Assembly (NCBI RefSeq): GCF_036417845.1
Contig: NC_089981.1
Span: 23,890,001 to 23,954,000 of the forward strand
Reading direction: 5' to 3'
DNA from: Apteryx mantelli
Lineage: Eukaryota > Chordata > Aves > Apterygiformes > Apterygidae
Length of the DNA: 64,000 bases
In this document: positions 41,126-54,925 of the stretch, one piece after another
Numbering within the stretch: position 1 is the stretch's first letter
Layout of the letters: every line of letters begins with the position of its first letter
Translations under genes and position numbers: made by a program
The notes under the pieces: model-generated
What the model was told of the DNA's origin: nothing
Seen by the model: only the letters and a program-made list of their open reading frames with translations
The model's database searches: none

Positions 41126-44100
41126 TTGTCTTTTTTTCTCTTCTATTTGCCTAGCTAATAATGCATTTAGGGAATCCTTAGTGAAAAGTGCCCCCTCCCT
41201 TTCCTCTTTTGTTGATTATGATGCACTCACTACACATAATATCAACATATTGAAGTCTAGTTTTCTTGTTTGCTTTTTCATCACACTTGAACTGTCTGGA
41301 AAAAGGAGCATGGGGCCTTTGCACACCTTAGCTGTGGAGACATGCAGTTCAGTAACGACTGCTCCGTAAAAGAGCTGTTTATTGTATTTTCTTTTTGCTG
41401 CTTTTAATAGCTATAAGCAACCCCTGTGTGGAGTGTTTCTTGACACTTGGTGACCAGCTGGGTGAGGGGCCTTCGAATTGGTTTGAAGCCTGTGGTGAGA
41501 AGAGCATAACGGGTTTCTGACTGCTCCAGTCACTTGCTGGCTGCCAAGGAATGCTGGAACTGGAGGTCGTTATTGCACAAGTAATTAAGGATTCGTCGGC
41601 CCTATCTCTCTGATTGCTTAAGGCCATTGTAGTAAGGGACGAATACTCCTGCCTGCCCATGGTTATTTGTTTTTTGCTTGCTTTGTTTTTCTTGGCTTGT
41701 GGGGAGGAATTATGAAGACTCTTGACTAGGATCTGGAAGTCCTGCATCCTAATGCATTTGGCTGTGGCCCTGGGTATGTTGTGGTACATTCTAGTATTGA
41801 GGAGCATAGTGTCCTCAGGGCCCTCTCTCTTCCTGTTTCTTCCCAAAACTGAGCTGCCAGAAAAAAAGTGCTTTGATGGTGCTCAGAAAGGAGGTACGAG
41901 TCGTCCAGGTCCTGGCACAGGGTGGGTGAAGAAGCCAGACTGGAGAATGTCTATAGAGCAGTGCATCTGAATGGCTGTAGTGGCTTCTGCCTTCATGTTA
42001 GCAGATGCAGGGCTTTTACCACAGCTGAATTGGACTCAAAAACCTGAGACTGGCTTAAAAATGAAAGGTTTCTTGCACTTTTTTTTTCTTTTTAAGGGAT
42101 TCTTTCCTCTGTCTGTGGTTTCAGCCCTGAAGTGTGGATTTTTATATCTTTTCTCTGCATTATAGGCAAGAAATTATTTCTTTGTCTTTTAAATGGATAT
42201 GGAGACCTGCATATGGGCAGGGCCCTCTTTAAAAAAAAAGAAAAAAAAAGAAAACGTGAGCCTTTGACAGAATCACAAGAGCAGGGCAGACTGAGCCACC
42301 CTTTAACCATCTGTCTCTTGAGATCCTGAGTTTTTTGTCTCTGGGGAGCACAGCTCACAGGCATGGGAAGTCATGTTGGCATCCTTCTGTTTTTCTTTGT
42401 GGATGGTCACAACCACCCAAGAAAGGAGCCCCCATTGCACTGACTGTCCTTGTGCTTCAAGAGCAATGGAAGAAACAGCTGAGGAACAGGAAGGAAGGGT
42501 GAGCTGGCTGTCAGCCCCATTGGTCCAGGGACACCGTGAGTGAGTCTGGGAATGTGGCTGGTACCAGGTGGGCATTTCCTTCCGTCCTGGGAGTATGGAA
42601 GGGAGGTGACCTTGGACCATGCTCGCTGACTGCCTCCCTAAAGCCTCCTTGCTGCTGAAGAAGGTTTGCCCCAGAGAGCCCGGCTGCAGGGGCTTGGCAG
42701 TAGTTCAGGAACAGCTTGAAGGGCACATGTTGGGTAGGCAGTTGGAGCGGGTGATGGAGATGATCTGCTGAAGGAGAGAAAGTGCAGAGTGAGAAGGGGA
42801 ATGATGAAAGGGTGGCCACGTGGGAGACCTTGTGGGAGAGGGGGAGGGCAATAACTCATCTCAAAAGGAGCGAGGGGCCAGCAGTGAAATTGCCTAGAAT
42901 AACTGGCTGAAGCAGAAGAGCCCTAGTGGAATGATTGGGTTTGGCAGACTGAGGTTATTCTCTGTGCCTGTCTGTGGGGGAGTCAAGTAACTTCTTGGTC
43001 AGTCTGTAGAGTATGTCTAATCAACAGCCCCAGTGCCGGTCGCAGCCCGGGATGCTCCAAGGTAACACTAACCCAGCAGCAGAGCAGAGGGGTGTCTCCA
43101 GAGGTCCCAGGGGCACTGCGTTTTGACACGTGAGTTTAGCCCCCAAAGCAGCAGCCTTACAACAGACACTGCGTAATGGCCTGTTCTGCATTTGTATTTC
43201 ATTTGCCTCCCATATGGGATCAGTTTTTCCCTTTTCTTTATTTTTTTAATAGCGTTTTTCCTAGTCATAATAATCAGCATCCCCGCCCCCCTGTTTTTAC
43301 ACAGCTGGCTTTGATTGGTTTCAGTCCTGCAGATGCTCCTTCTGACTGAGAAGAAGGGGCAAAGGTTCCCTTCTTTTTAGTGCGAAGCAGACGGCCTTGC
43401 CGGAGGGGTGGGGGAGGCCCACATGCTCCCTCACTAGTCAACTCTTCGCTGTGGCCCCGACTGGCCTCTTGTGTAGCTGGTGAGGTTTGCCAAATTGCGA
43501 GATAATTTCTGTGCCGAAGGCCTGGAGAAGATCACAAGCTGTTGCTGGTGTGCATGCCCCTTCTCTCACTCTGTTCAGAAACAACTGTTCTTGCGAGCGA
43601 GAGGGGCAGGATCCCCGCATGCATTGTGCTCGCAGGCTGTGGATATAAAGGGTCAGTGTGCTTCTGTGATCTGGCCTGGCAAAGAGACCTGGGAGTAGGC
43701 TGAGGCTGACTCGATTTCTGTGTCAGTGTGCCATTAGTCTTGAGGCAACTGCGGGTCACACGTGTCTGGTTGTATAAGGTGTACAGCACAGGGCACAGTT
43801 AACCTGTGTAACACTGAGTTACTCCTCATCTAAAGGAACTGGTAAATGTTTGAATCAAAAAACACCCTGAGTGTACGAACTGACGGGGGGGAAAAAAATC
43901 TGTAAGAAGGATAGGCAGACTTCCCTGATTTTTAGGGCGTGAGTCAGATACGAATTGCATGGCAGAAGGGAGAAATTTCCCTCCGAGGCCACCTAATGCA
44001 CAACCGCCCGGTGCAGGGTTTCTAGCAACTTCCTTTGAAGCAGCTTGTGCTAGTCACTGTCGACAGACCGTTAAGGACATGGCCACTCAGCCGATGTGTT

Positions 44101-47100
44101 ATGGCTATTCCTGCATTCCAAGCACCATCCAAGAGAATGAGACATAGCATTGCACAAGAGCAAAAGAAAGTAAATGTTTACAGGCACAACGCACATTTCA
44201 GCTTGTTACATGTTCCTGAGCAGTGACTAGAAATGAAACAATAATTAAAACAGGTCCCAAGTCTCTGTGTGTATCTTGGCTTGCAGCATAGTCTTCTTGG
44301 AGCGCTGCCTCTGCCTCTCTCTGATCCCAGGCTGAGCAGTACCACTGGGCCGTTACATCCAGGTCAAGGTCTTTCCAGTTACTCAACATACATTGTCTTT
44401 TTGAGAACTGCAAAACCCTTCTGTTGAGGCAGCTTTATGGCTTGCGATAGATTTGGGTGCTCGATGCTTTCCCTCACACAGTGATAATTGTGCAGGACTC
44501 CCTGGCTGACTAGGAGACACTTGCCATGGGTATCAAACATGTTAGTGTGAGGTAAATTTATAGATTGTTTTATCCTCATGTGAGGAAAGGGGGCAGGGGG
44601 AAGAGTAGAAGAGCAGAGCTGAAAATAAGTAGACATTTAAATCATTTCTTCCCTGAATTATCCCTTTTTAATGGTCTCATCTGGCTCTTTGTGTCTTCTG
44701 CTAAGCTATCAGTGCGACAGGGCTGACATAGCTAAGGGCTGTATCGTCACACCTGACAGCTGTGCCGGGAAGCCAGCGTGAGTAACTGCCTCTGCTCTCC
44801 TGCTCAGAGTGTAAGGTTAGTCCCAGCAAGGCTTGGAAATAGGGAGAGAGCAGAGAGATGGCTCTAAAATACCGTCTTCCAAGATACACTGTATGGCTGA
44901 TGGTCCCTGTGTATCCCTCACTTCCCCCAAGCTTGGCTTTGCCTTGGCCTTTGCACCAAGAGGAGAACTTAGGTCACCCTGAAGGTTAGTTCTTGGCAAG
45001 AAGAAAGGTCTTTTTAGTAATGATCAGCCCACTCTCTGCATGGTGGGGGAAGACAGACCTCAGGGGGTTTTTTGTGTCCACAACGTGCACTACACTGGTC
45101 TGAGACTGTCAATATCCCCTGATGAGCAATAGCCTTAGCTGCTGAATCACTCGCATCACTCTTCGTGGTTATCTCAGTTGAGCAGTAAGCTAGCCAGATA
45201 TTATTCATTTTGCTTGAAATAATAACTAAGATGATGTCTATTGAAGGTATAAATGTCTAGGCTTCCTGTAAGGAACAGATTGAAATCCCAACAGCATTCA
45301 GCAGCTAGTGCAGCAGAGTATCTCCAAGATCACACCTACAACACTGTCTTTCTACCTGTGTTTCCGTCAGGACAAATGTCCGCAGCCATTGCTGAGTCTG
45401 CGAGTAGGTTGGATCTGTTGTCTGGCTTATAAAATAAGGGGTGTTTTTAAGAGGTGGCAGTTACATGGCCTCTTGACTTATGCAGCCAAGTTACTTAAAG
45501 TTTTTGTTGTTATGGAGAAATGCTGACTTTTCTATAGGGCAAGTTGCAACCTGCTTCTATCCAATGTGCTGTTACAGCTTCTCTTTAACCTTGAGAAAAC
45601 TAGGTTTGACTTGAGAATTGCTGGATTTATTCTAAAAGCAAATGATAATGTTTGAATGAAGTTGGGGAAAAAAGTTGTTCAGTGTGCTTTTGAGTCACAA
45701 AGTCATGAAAAATGACTTTAAGAATTTGATGTTTGTGTTCCTTTTGCTCAAACAGGTTACCACCAGCTCTTCAAAGTTTTTGTATAGTTAAATCTCCTTA
45801 ATAACTTGAATAGCAGCTATTGTTGAGGAAAATATAAAATAACTCACCAGCATTAGAAACACTTACTGTTGTATAATGTGTGGGGATCCCAGCATGGGAG
45901 TTAAGGTGCCAAATCTAGTCCTGTTACTGATGATGGAAAGTGGTTTTGTTCTCCCTTTTCCAGTGAAGTTTCAGCAAATACAGAGCAAAATAGATGGGTG
46001 TGATGACATTTCTCTAGCTGAGAGCTATCAAAAATCTTCCTGTAAAGATTACCTCCTTTGGTCTTATTGGAGCAGTAAAGGCTTGTGTTTGTAAAGAGGA
46101 AGAGCCAGCTTTTCAGAAGTCTGGTATTTTATAGAATGCTTGACACACAAGCCATAATTCCGGGATTTTGATTCCCATGTTAAGTCCTCATGCTTTCAAA
46201 TTCTTGGAGCTAATTTTCATTGACAATAGGAACATTCCTTGAAAAATGCTGATGTAATGAAGTACGTGCTACTTGAGATTAATAGATTTATTCAGTGACT
46301 CCTTTTTGAAACTTTTGCAAAGTGTCTTAACATTTTTATGTTTCTCTGACTGCCAACAAAATCACATTGCACCACACAGTTTGCAACATTAGTCAGATTT
46401 TGACACTGGCTCACGCAAGAGGCAGTTTTCACAGTCAGGAATCATAAAATGTTAAAGAAATTGCCATTATTTGAGAACTAGACACAGTTCACTGAAGCAG
46501 ATGGACTTGCTAACAGTGACTTAGGAGGTCTGTAGCACAGCTGTGTTGACACGGATTATAGACAATCAAAATTGTATATAAAGTGCATGCCATAGTTTTA
46601 GTTTTAAGCATATTGCTAACATTTAATGAAGTATGTAACCTTATATGGTTTATGTATTTTTGTACTGTAGCTGCAAGTTATGCTAAGGCCTTGGCTAAAC
46701 CTCCCCAGAAGTCTCCACTGCTATTTGTAATGCAGGCACATAGAAGCACAGAGTGCCAATAAGCCTTTGATTGAATCTTGATTAATGTAAATATGTTAAG
46801 CCTGTAGGTGCCATTCCAGCCTAGGGAGCTTCTTACAGCTTTTAACCAGGTCCACATCAGAGTTAGAGAAACTCCCTTTGCTTCAGAAACTTTCCAAAGA
46901 CCATCTGAAGAATGTTTGGACTCACTCATGAAGGATCAGGGATGCAGACGTTTCCTGAAGCCCCTAGCTTTCTTGTTTGCAACACCATTCCAATAAAAAT
47001 TAAGCCCTCAGACACAAACTTAGGAAAGGAAAGAGGAAAACAGAATTCTGATATGTTTCACAACTGTGCTCTCTGATCCCAGGAGAAAGGTTGGGTAAGA

Positions 47101-48725
47101 AATGTTGTGTTCTTACATGCCTGTCTGTCTTCAAAGTCTTCAGTTAGTTCTGTTTTACTAGGAAGGTCTCTTGGGGTAGGTGAAGAAGTTGCCTAATTGT
47201 TTCAGTGCATTGCTGCATTGCTTTTTAGAAGGGAAGCAGTGATCCCTTGATCGATGCTTTAATGTACTTTGGATGCAGCAGATGAGATGTATGGTGGGAG
47301 GAGGAAGGCATTCTGGAGCCTGGTACGTCGCAATAGGTTCTCGATGGGTGAGACAGATTTAAAAAAAAAAAGAAAAAAAAAAAGAGTTCTGGTCCTGGCT
47401 CTGATGCATCTCGTATTTTAGTACCTATTTTGGTGCCAAATTCATGGACTTTAGTTTGCCAAGTCAATGTGTTGAATATGTGCAGCTTCTTGGGTATGTG
47501 GAATGGGACAAAGCAACTCCAGCATCGGGGCTAGCTTCTCTCAAAGTAAATCTTTGGGTGATAACCCTCCTGATTTACATCACTGTCAGCACATGCTAAG
47601 AATTCTGCCACGATAACTGCAGGTGCACGTGATGGGAAAGGAGGAATAACCACAGGAAAATGCCCAATGGTTTTTTTCCTTCCTCCTATGAGAACGTTTT
47701 GCAGTGTCTTCACCTTGGAGGTGACTTCTTCAAAGTAAAGACAGTGCGTGTAATGATGCAGGTTGGATCTATATGCAAAACAGACTACTTACATCCTCTC
47801 TCATGCCTTGCTGTCTAGACTCTAGGTGCTACAGATAATCATGGACCAGTATTACTACTGCTGTCAGGAATATGCCCTTACTTACCATAAAGGGAAAGAT
47901 TTTAATCTGTCACTCCCTGAATTTTCCTGTGGACAATTCAGCCTCTTAATGTAGTGTCTTAGGATGTATTAATAGCAAAGAGCTTCTTTCCAACTCACTC
48001 AGGACTAAGCCACAGCACAAGTTAAGTTCAAAGCTCTCCACTGGTGAGATCAAGGATTTGAAACAGTGTTAGCTAATAACAGGGCCTTTGTCCTACAGGG
48101 TTGCTACAAATTGTAACTTTTTGAACTTGTCCTTTGCCCAAAATAGTTCATATCCTTCCTTGGTGAGCATTATCAGAGCTTTTCATTTTCTTCTTTCACC
48201 TGTGGTTGCCTATTCTAATCCCGTGGTTCTTGGTACCTCCTTGGCCTGGGCATCTTTGCACAGCAGCAACAGATAAAAGGGACTGGCGTCCTGGTTTGTT
48301 TTTCAGGCTGACAGGCATTCATCTTCTGCTTAAGGTCTGCTTTCAGTGGGGCTCTTCTTGTCCTCCTTGTCCAAATTGTACATATGCAGACACTTTCCAA
48401 AGCCACAGGCTGTTCTGCAGATGTCTGGTCTTTCCCACCTCCTGACTGCTTCAGGTATTGTTTCGGTGGCCTCTGGCTTAGCGTTCCCTGTGTCCTTCTG
48501 CCTCTATGCCTTTCTCTGGCATATTTAGGATTTTCTATCATGTCTGCAGTGTCTGAGCACTGTCCATCTGCTGTAAAGTTTGTTCTGAGCTGGCTGACTT
48601 CTGACTGCTTTACCAGGGTGCTTTTCGCTGACTAGTCCAGAGGCTAGTCATAGTCTGGACCCTTCCCAGAAGCTCAGGCCTTAAAATTGCAAGCTGGTGG
48701 TTTTTGTATTTTGTGTGTGTGTGCT

Positions 48726-48742
48726 GGGGGGGGAGGGGGGGG
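48726..48742 (+). repeat. G-run, possible G-quadruplex
   Basis: Eight G, one A, then eight G follow a short GT repeat. The tract has enough G-runs for a four-stranded fold. Confidence 0.7.
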
Positions 48743-49539
48743 CTCTATTTCCAGAAAGAAGATGTTTTTATTTGGAATATGTTACTTCTCAGTTAGCTGT
48801 ACCACAGTTTGCTGAGGTTACTGGAGACTTAAAAAGTGCTTCAAAAATAGCTGTGGTAAGGTTGCTACCTTTTTCCCAGGCAAGATTTCTGGGGAGAGGT
48901 AGGATTTTTTTATTAGACAAACTGATATAACTGGACTAAACAAGCCATAGAACAGGCCCTGACATCGTCTTGATTTGCATGAATGGAAAGATATTCAGGA
49001 AAGCCTTGTCTAGACCTCTGTTATTCCTGAAGACTTTTGTTTTGCTCCTGTCTTTCATTCCGTAAATCTTAGTTTTGTTTTAACCCTCATATCATAAGTT
49101 GTTCAGTGTCACCTGGAGCCTGGGGAGAGTTCGTGTGACTGCTTGAATTCTCAAGAACTCCAAAGTAGGCCTGTGCAACTTAAACCTCTATGTTTTTAAT
49201 GGGGCCTATCCAAGGTACGGTTTCCTATCGTCATTTGGCCTAACTGGGTCACTGTTACACCTACTGGTATAACAGTACTACAAACAGTTGTAGACTGATG
49301 CCATTACTGTGTGATGACATTTCTCTGGCTGTCCAAATATTTCCTCTGACTTGTATTTTCTGTAACATCATTTTTCTCCTGTTTTCTGTGGCTTACAGCA
49401 CATTTCTCTGGTTTCTTTTTCTTTTTTCGTTTTCTTCAACTATTTTTGCAACACGTACAAAAAAAGTGCGTAACAGTAAAATATTATTGTAGGACTTGAT
49501 ATAGCTGCCTCTCAGTTTTTCTGCAAACATGATAGTTCT

Positions 49540-50240
49540 CTTCACTTTCCTTTGTAAAATAAAAATATTTAATCAAAGTCAAAATCATATTAAAAAAAAA
49601 ATCCTGTCAGCCTTTAAAACATGCAGTGCCTTGATTTGTGATTCCCATAAAAATCGTGTTGTCTTCAGCCAGAGTTAAAGGATGAATTATTGCCTTAAGC
49701 GGCAGAAAAAATGAAAAATAGTGGAACTCTGTCTCCCTTTAACGCACATGTTCTGGGGGTAACCAATGATGTCATATCTGTGGTTGCGTCCTTGTGTTCC
49801 AGCTCCTTATTTTTAAGTAGAAATACTATTTCCTAATCTCAATAAAACAATCCAGACAGTGCATTATGGTGTAATTACTGTATCTTTCCCTTGGCTGCAG
49901 TTGCTGGAGTTCTGGCTCTGTGCATTGGAGGACCACCTTGATCGTTTTACGCTCGCTTAGTTATGCTCTGCTTATTGATCGACAGCATTATGGAGAGCTA
50001 ACTTGTCATGACGCCTATGGCGGATGACATATGCGTTTTGTATATCGATTCCAATGCAGGCATGTCCTTTTTATATTGGAAAAAAAAAAGTACACATACC
50101 AACAGCCTTAGACTATACTAAAGCTGCTGCTGCTGCCGCAGCCAGAAAGCTAGCTGATAATACTTTTGCTAAAAGCCTAGCAGAGCTAGCTCAGCATGCC
50201 TCAGCTCCTCTGAAAGATTTATTCCGCAGCATAGTGTAGG
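49540..50240. promoter_or_regulatory. Candidate enhancer / conserved non-coding block
   Basis: Unique-looking sequence, free of recognised repeats, with an exact MEF2 consensus TTATTTTTAA (49,807-49,816), a MEF2-like ctatactaaa (near 50,116), E-boxes CACATG, CAGTTG and CATATG, and homeobox-like TAATTA cores near 49,873. Its location between MRPL23 and the expected IGF2 matches where mesodermal and muscle enhancers of IGF2/H19 lie in mammals. Function is inferred from motif content and location only. Confidence 0.4.
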
Positions 50241-50934
50241 CCAGACAACAGAGCCGTTAAGCCCTCACGTGCAGTAGCACTGCAGCTTGTACCCATGAGA
50301 TCCTTAAAGAACAGTCATCTCTGCATCAGGTAAAGTCACGTCCTGTCTGTCTCATCTCATTTGTTCATTTCAACCCGTAGTGTGGTAACATACGAATTAG
50401 CAGAGTGTTGACCGACTGAATTATCATGCATGTGATCTGTTCTTCACCCTTTCTTTCCCATTCAGTGTAACTTGAGAATTGGATCTGATTTCCTCTGTGA
50501 CCTATAAAATCATAATAAGAGCTTTCTGACGCCTCTACAATTAAGGTTGAATTGAATTTTGCACTTCAAGCATGACTTAAACATTTATTACTTGTGAAAA
50601 ATTATACTATATCCTCTCCAACTTATGCCAAGCATTCTTCGAGTACCAAATGATATTTCTGGGAGATTTTTTGCCTTAAGCCACTAAAGAATTGCATCTC
50701 TAAACCTTCTCTTACGGTGACATCTGTCCATTTCCTGGATTTAATTCAAAGCTTATTGACTGTGATGGGAACACTCCCAGTTACTTCACTAAGTTTTTGT
50801 TCAGGATCCTTTTGCATTTTCCTTCTAGCTTTCAACTTCTCTTTGCTGAGAATAATGAAAAATATTGATATAGAAGGAACTGCTCTCATCTCCTAGATGA
50901 AATTCAACTTTTGTCTTCTATTTAGGTTGAAACT

Positions 50935-51232
50935 GCTGTGGAGGCTGTTGAACCAGACTCTTTTTCAGTGGTGCACAGCAATAGAATGGGTGGCAATGGA
51001 CACAAGTTTCAGGAAGGGCAATTCCAATTAGATATTAGGAAAAAAAATGACATTGAGGAAAGTGGAACACATGAATAGGGGTCCAGAGAGGTTGTGGGAT
51101 CTCTATCCATGGGGATGTTCAAAATTCGACTGGACAAGGTCCCAAGCAACCTGCTCTGATTTGACCATGCTTTGAGCAGCAGGTTGGACTAGATGATTTC
51201 CCTTCCAAACTGAATTAGTCTGTGACATGAAG
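50935..51232 (+). mobile_element. CR1 LINE 3' end
   Basis: A clear non-LTR retrotransposon 3' end: 'ccagagaggttgtgggatct', 'ctatccatggggatgttcaa', 'gcaacctgctctgatttgac' and 'gcaggttggactagatgatt' in the order of sauropsid CR1. It is 5'-truncated, as is usual, and about 15-20% diverged by eye, so it is an old copy. No reverse transcriptase remains. Confidence 0.9.
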
Positions 51233-51289
51233 TTGTATCCATTTTTGGAGTATGGGAGGAGAATGCAATGAGACTGAAAAGAGTAGTTA

Positions 51290-51800
51290 ATAGCAGAGTT
51301 ACAGAAGTATCAGAGAAAGTTGGCCAGCATGATCAGAAGGATGAAATTGCTCGAGGGATGGAAGGATGTGGGGGAGAGGAACTAGATCAGTAATTTTTGA
51401 CTGATGTTTGAAAAAACTATGATCTTGGGATGAAAGTTTGATAGGAAAAATAACCCTATTGTCTGCAGGTTTCTGTTTACTGTGCAGAAGGTCAGCACTT
51501 CTCCTGGGAGAACCTTAGTGATCAAAAAGGGCTGAAAGATGGTAGGACTCTTCAGGCTGGAAAAGGGTGCACAGGGTGTCAGATGGCCCAAATGGCCCTG
51601 GGAAGGTGATATAGGAGTGCCTGTTCTTATACACAGGAGAGAGAAATTCCTTCTTTTCCATGAAAATCTCTCTTCCCGATGAGTTGCTGATCTGCGGTTT
51701 GACTGTGTGGACAGGCAGTGGAGATAAGGGATAGAAGGTGTGATTTTGGCTGGAAACAAAACTCATGAAAACCTCAAGGCTGTTTGTCATATAGGAGTAT
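51290..51800 (+). mobile_element. Possible second, diverged CR1 fragment
   Basis: 'ggccagcatgatcagaagga' and 'ctcttcaggctggaaaaggg' resemble CR1 sequence that lies upstream of the 3' end ('atgatcagagg...ttcagcctggagaag'). It follows the 50,935 element, so it would be a separate insertion. The match is weak. Confidence 0.35.
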
Positions 51801-52340
51801 TGGCTAGCCTCATCTGTGTTTCTGTTCAGGTCTCATTTTAATGGTAGGGAAATGTAGAATAGACTTCCCTGACAGGGGCAGGTTGTCCTGAACACAAAAG
51901 AGAACCGGGTCATTAAAATATACATGAATTTATCGTGGCTGAGAAAATGCAGGGTTGATCTGCAAATCTTAAGAATGAGTTTCTTTACCTTATTTCTGTT
52001 AATTCACTTTGTTGTCACTTCATGTCTGTCTTGCATTTGGTATCTGCTTTTTAAAAACTTAAAATAAAATTTTTAGCGGAAGATTTTAAGAAAACAGCCT
52101 GCAGAATAATCTGCTCTCCTAGGCAAAAAAAAGTCTTCAGAACAAAACATGCATACACAAGAAAATTCCACTGAAGGAAAAAAAGCATACTTGGCTTGGG
52201 CTCCTCTCAGCATTATCTGATATACAGTATTATGTTATCCTTAGATGGTCTGTTATTGTCTTCCTCCTCCTGAGCAACATGCCAGCAGCCATACGTGTGT
52301 GAGTGGCTTAAACTGTACATTGAACTCTCCACTGGCAGAC

Positions 52341-52520
52341 TGACAGTGTGGTCAAGTGGAGAGTGCACTCAAGTTAGGCCCCATACCTGGCTCTGTGACT
52401 GACGAGCCGTGTAACCTCAGGCAAGTTGCTTCATGTCTCAGTTTCCTTTCCTGTCCTTCGTCCGTTTAGACTGTGATCCCTGTGAGTGTGTCTGCCCTGT
52501 GTGATGCAGCACCCTGTGGA
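52341..52520 (+). mobile_element. MIR-type SINE
   Basis: A near full-length core: 'gtgtggtcaagtggagagtg', 'cctggctctgtgactgacga', 'taacctcaggcaagttgctt' and 'tgtctcagtttcctttcctg', followed by the 'tagactgtgatccctgtgag' tail seen in sauropsid MIR-like SINEs. Confidence 0.78.
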
Positions 52521-54839
52521 GATGCGCAAGGTAGCTCCCGGGTTAGGAGAGATACAGTTACGTCAGTGCGATACTGCAGCCAAGCCAAGCAGCTCGGGTG
52601 GCTGTCGGGGTTTGGCCATCGGCCATGCTGATGTGGCTATACCGTTCTTCAGAATAATCTAGTCTCTCTGTTGTGCCGCGTGGATGTCTTAGCTTATTTG
52701 GAGTCAACTCAGGGAATCGCTGGGAGGAGCTGGTACCCTTGTGAGCTGAGCATGTGATTCCTGGTGGTCAGAAGGTGGTAAGTGATTCTCCTTGGCTGTC
52801 CTTTTCTTGCCTCCAGACACGTGTGTGTGCCAGGTCTGGCACACCTGGGCCTGTCTTTGCTGTATTCACATAACAGAGAGCAACATCAGAAGGGGGTGTT
52901 AACTCTGTTTACCCTTATAATAGCCATAAATTGTACTTGAGCTCTGTGTTTATGCCTGTTCTGAAAGCTCTGACCAAACCTGTTGACCAGGGTGGCTACT
53001 TACCAACAGCTACATGAAAATATTGGCCTGTATGGATGGCTGGTGGAGATCAGCACCAAAGGTGTTGGAACAGTGCCATTTGCCCTAGCCAAAAGTTTGG
53101 GTAAAATGCATTTGTTAAATTGTGACTGGGTGGGGGGGAGGTATTGTTAGTGTGTAAGTATTCAAGTCATATAAAATCTAAAAATGATTGTGTCTCTATT
53201 TCCATGGTATCCATGCAAAATGATTAACAGATGAGCAGGAGTGCTTAGTGTTTCGTGTTGAGCCTGGGTCTTTGTTCCTCAGAAGTTATTTTTGCTCATT
53301 TCTTTTTACTGGTACCAAATAATAGGGGTGGGACTTTGCAAGCTCTAGGCATGGATGTAAAATACTACAATGAAGCATGATCTCTTTGAAATAGATCCTC
53401 AGCCGTGCAGACTACAGCAGAACTTCCCCACCTTCAGCTAGCCAAGGATTTGCCTAGAGCTACATTTATGAGGGCACTTGCTTCTTCAGGGACTCCCACT
53501 GACTGCCAGCAAGATAAGGCCAAGCTTCTGGTGAGAGATATCCTTGGTGGCTGCAGTTCTGAATCTGCTGAAGGCTTGTCGGTCTTTCCCAGACACTTCT
53601 GTTTGTTTCCTTTTTCAGAGCAGGCCTATGGTACAGAGCCAGTAAGATCTGCATTAGCTAGTCAGCAGTGAAAATGTGCTGGTTTTATGCTAATAAATTA
53701 ACTAGAAAGACAATTTGGCATTTTTAACAAACAGCAAAAAGGCCTCGGGTGCTAGATCACCTTTATCAGTCTGGATTGAATGCAACATTTTCCAGAAAAC
53801 AAGTGAAATCATCCAGTGGCATTGTTGCATGGTTGTCTTGGTTCAAAAGTAACCACTGTTAGAAGAAAAATCAGGTAAATCACTGTGTATCACTCAGTGG
53901 GTGAACCAGGAAATAGTTTAGGCCAAACTGATCCTGTTCAGATAGGTTTTTGCCCTGATGTAACTAAATCAAGTCAAATTCTGCATTAAGTGATACTTAA
54001 ATTGACTGTGAGACCAGGATGTGGGTGACCAGGTTTGAACCTGCTTCAAAAAACAATTAAGAAAACGTAGTACAGTATGAAATTTCAAAGGCTTTTGACC
54101 ACTTGCCCTGGACCCATTCAGTTTTGTACTGACGTTGTGCATTCACCACGCTAAGACTCTAGCAGAGTTTGGTCCCCTTTGGAGCAAGGGAGGTGGTTAA
54201 AAGTTTGGCTGTTTGTTGGGGCTGTGAAGTTTAGTGTTCCCCATGGACGAGGGTTGCCAGACGGAGCTCATAGCAGAGTTGCCCAGTTAAATGAGGACAG
54301 AGACATTGTGGGCAGGGGAGGTGACCGTTCTCGGTATGCTGGGAATGTGAGGGAAGAGCCTTCTGTGGCACAACTCCATCTGCTTTTACTTATTTCTCCC
54401 TTTCATATTCCACAGGGTTTGGGTTGTTGTTTGTTGTTCTCGTCGTCTGGACCTTCCTCTAGGCTTTGTAAGCACCGGAGACGCCCCTCCTTCCATGTTT
54501 GGAGGTGCTTCTCTCCCTCCAGCTGGGAGCGTGGAATGCTGCATCCACTGCAACAGAGGATGGGAGCCTGCAGCACCAGGGCTGGGCATTTCATCCTTTC
54601 CCCAGGAGAGCAGTCACATTGCCACCACTCTTCTGTGAGTTTGGGGAGGGGAGTTCACTCTCAAACCCACACAGCAATGCAGTTCAGTCCTGCTGTACCT
54701 TCTGCATGATTCCAGCCCAATGTAATGTTCTTCCATTTGTATTTTAGGCTTTTTTCCCCTACTCCCAAATCCAGTGAATCATTTGTGGAAGTTGTGGGTT
54801 CCTCCCCTGTTTCATTATCAGTGGTTTGTCTGGGGTCCT

Positions 54840-54925
54840 GTTCAGATCTCATTGAAATCAGTGGAGTGCTTTCCATCAATGGAAGCCTTTTCCATTGACA
54901 GTGATAGGAGTTGAGTCAGGCATTC
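54840..54925. repeat. Palindromic sauropsid repeat relic
   Basis: 'gatctcattgaaatcagtgg' then 'agccttttccattgacagtg' then 'ataggagttgagtcaggc' follows the 'cattgaagtcaatgg...ttccattgacttcaataggagttggatcagg' pattern frequent in turtle and crocodilian DNA. Confidence 0.58.

Larger units (their letters stand above)
37241..49539. other. Intergenic spacer, middle part
   Basis: About 12 kb without a recognised gene. It contains CR1-like and MIR-like relics (38,285-41,125), A-rich tracts near 42,230 and 47,363, and a mildly CpG-containing stretch near 43,380-43,640. The 155-codon antisense frame at 41,379-41,846 shows no recognisable protein features. Confidence 0.6.

Noticed and set aside
41379-41846. 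155-codon open frame on the - strand
   Set aside because: No recognisable domain, Ser/Lys-rich random-looking composition, no supporting splice or poly(A) signals. Consistent with chance.
54179-54709. 176-codon open frame on the + strand
   Set aside because: Composition (Ser, His, Arg, Cys) and lack of any recognisable motif suggest chance; no nearby promoter or poly(A) signal was found.
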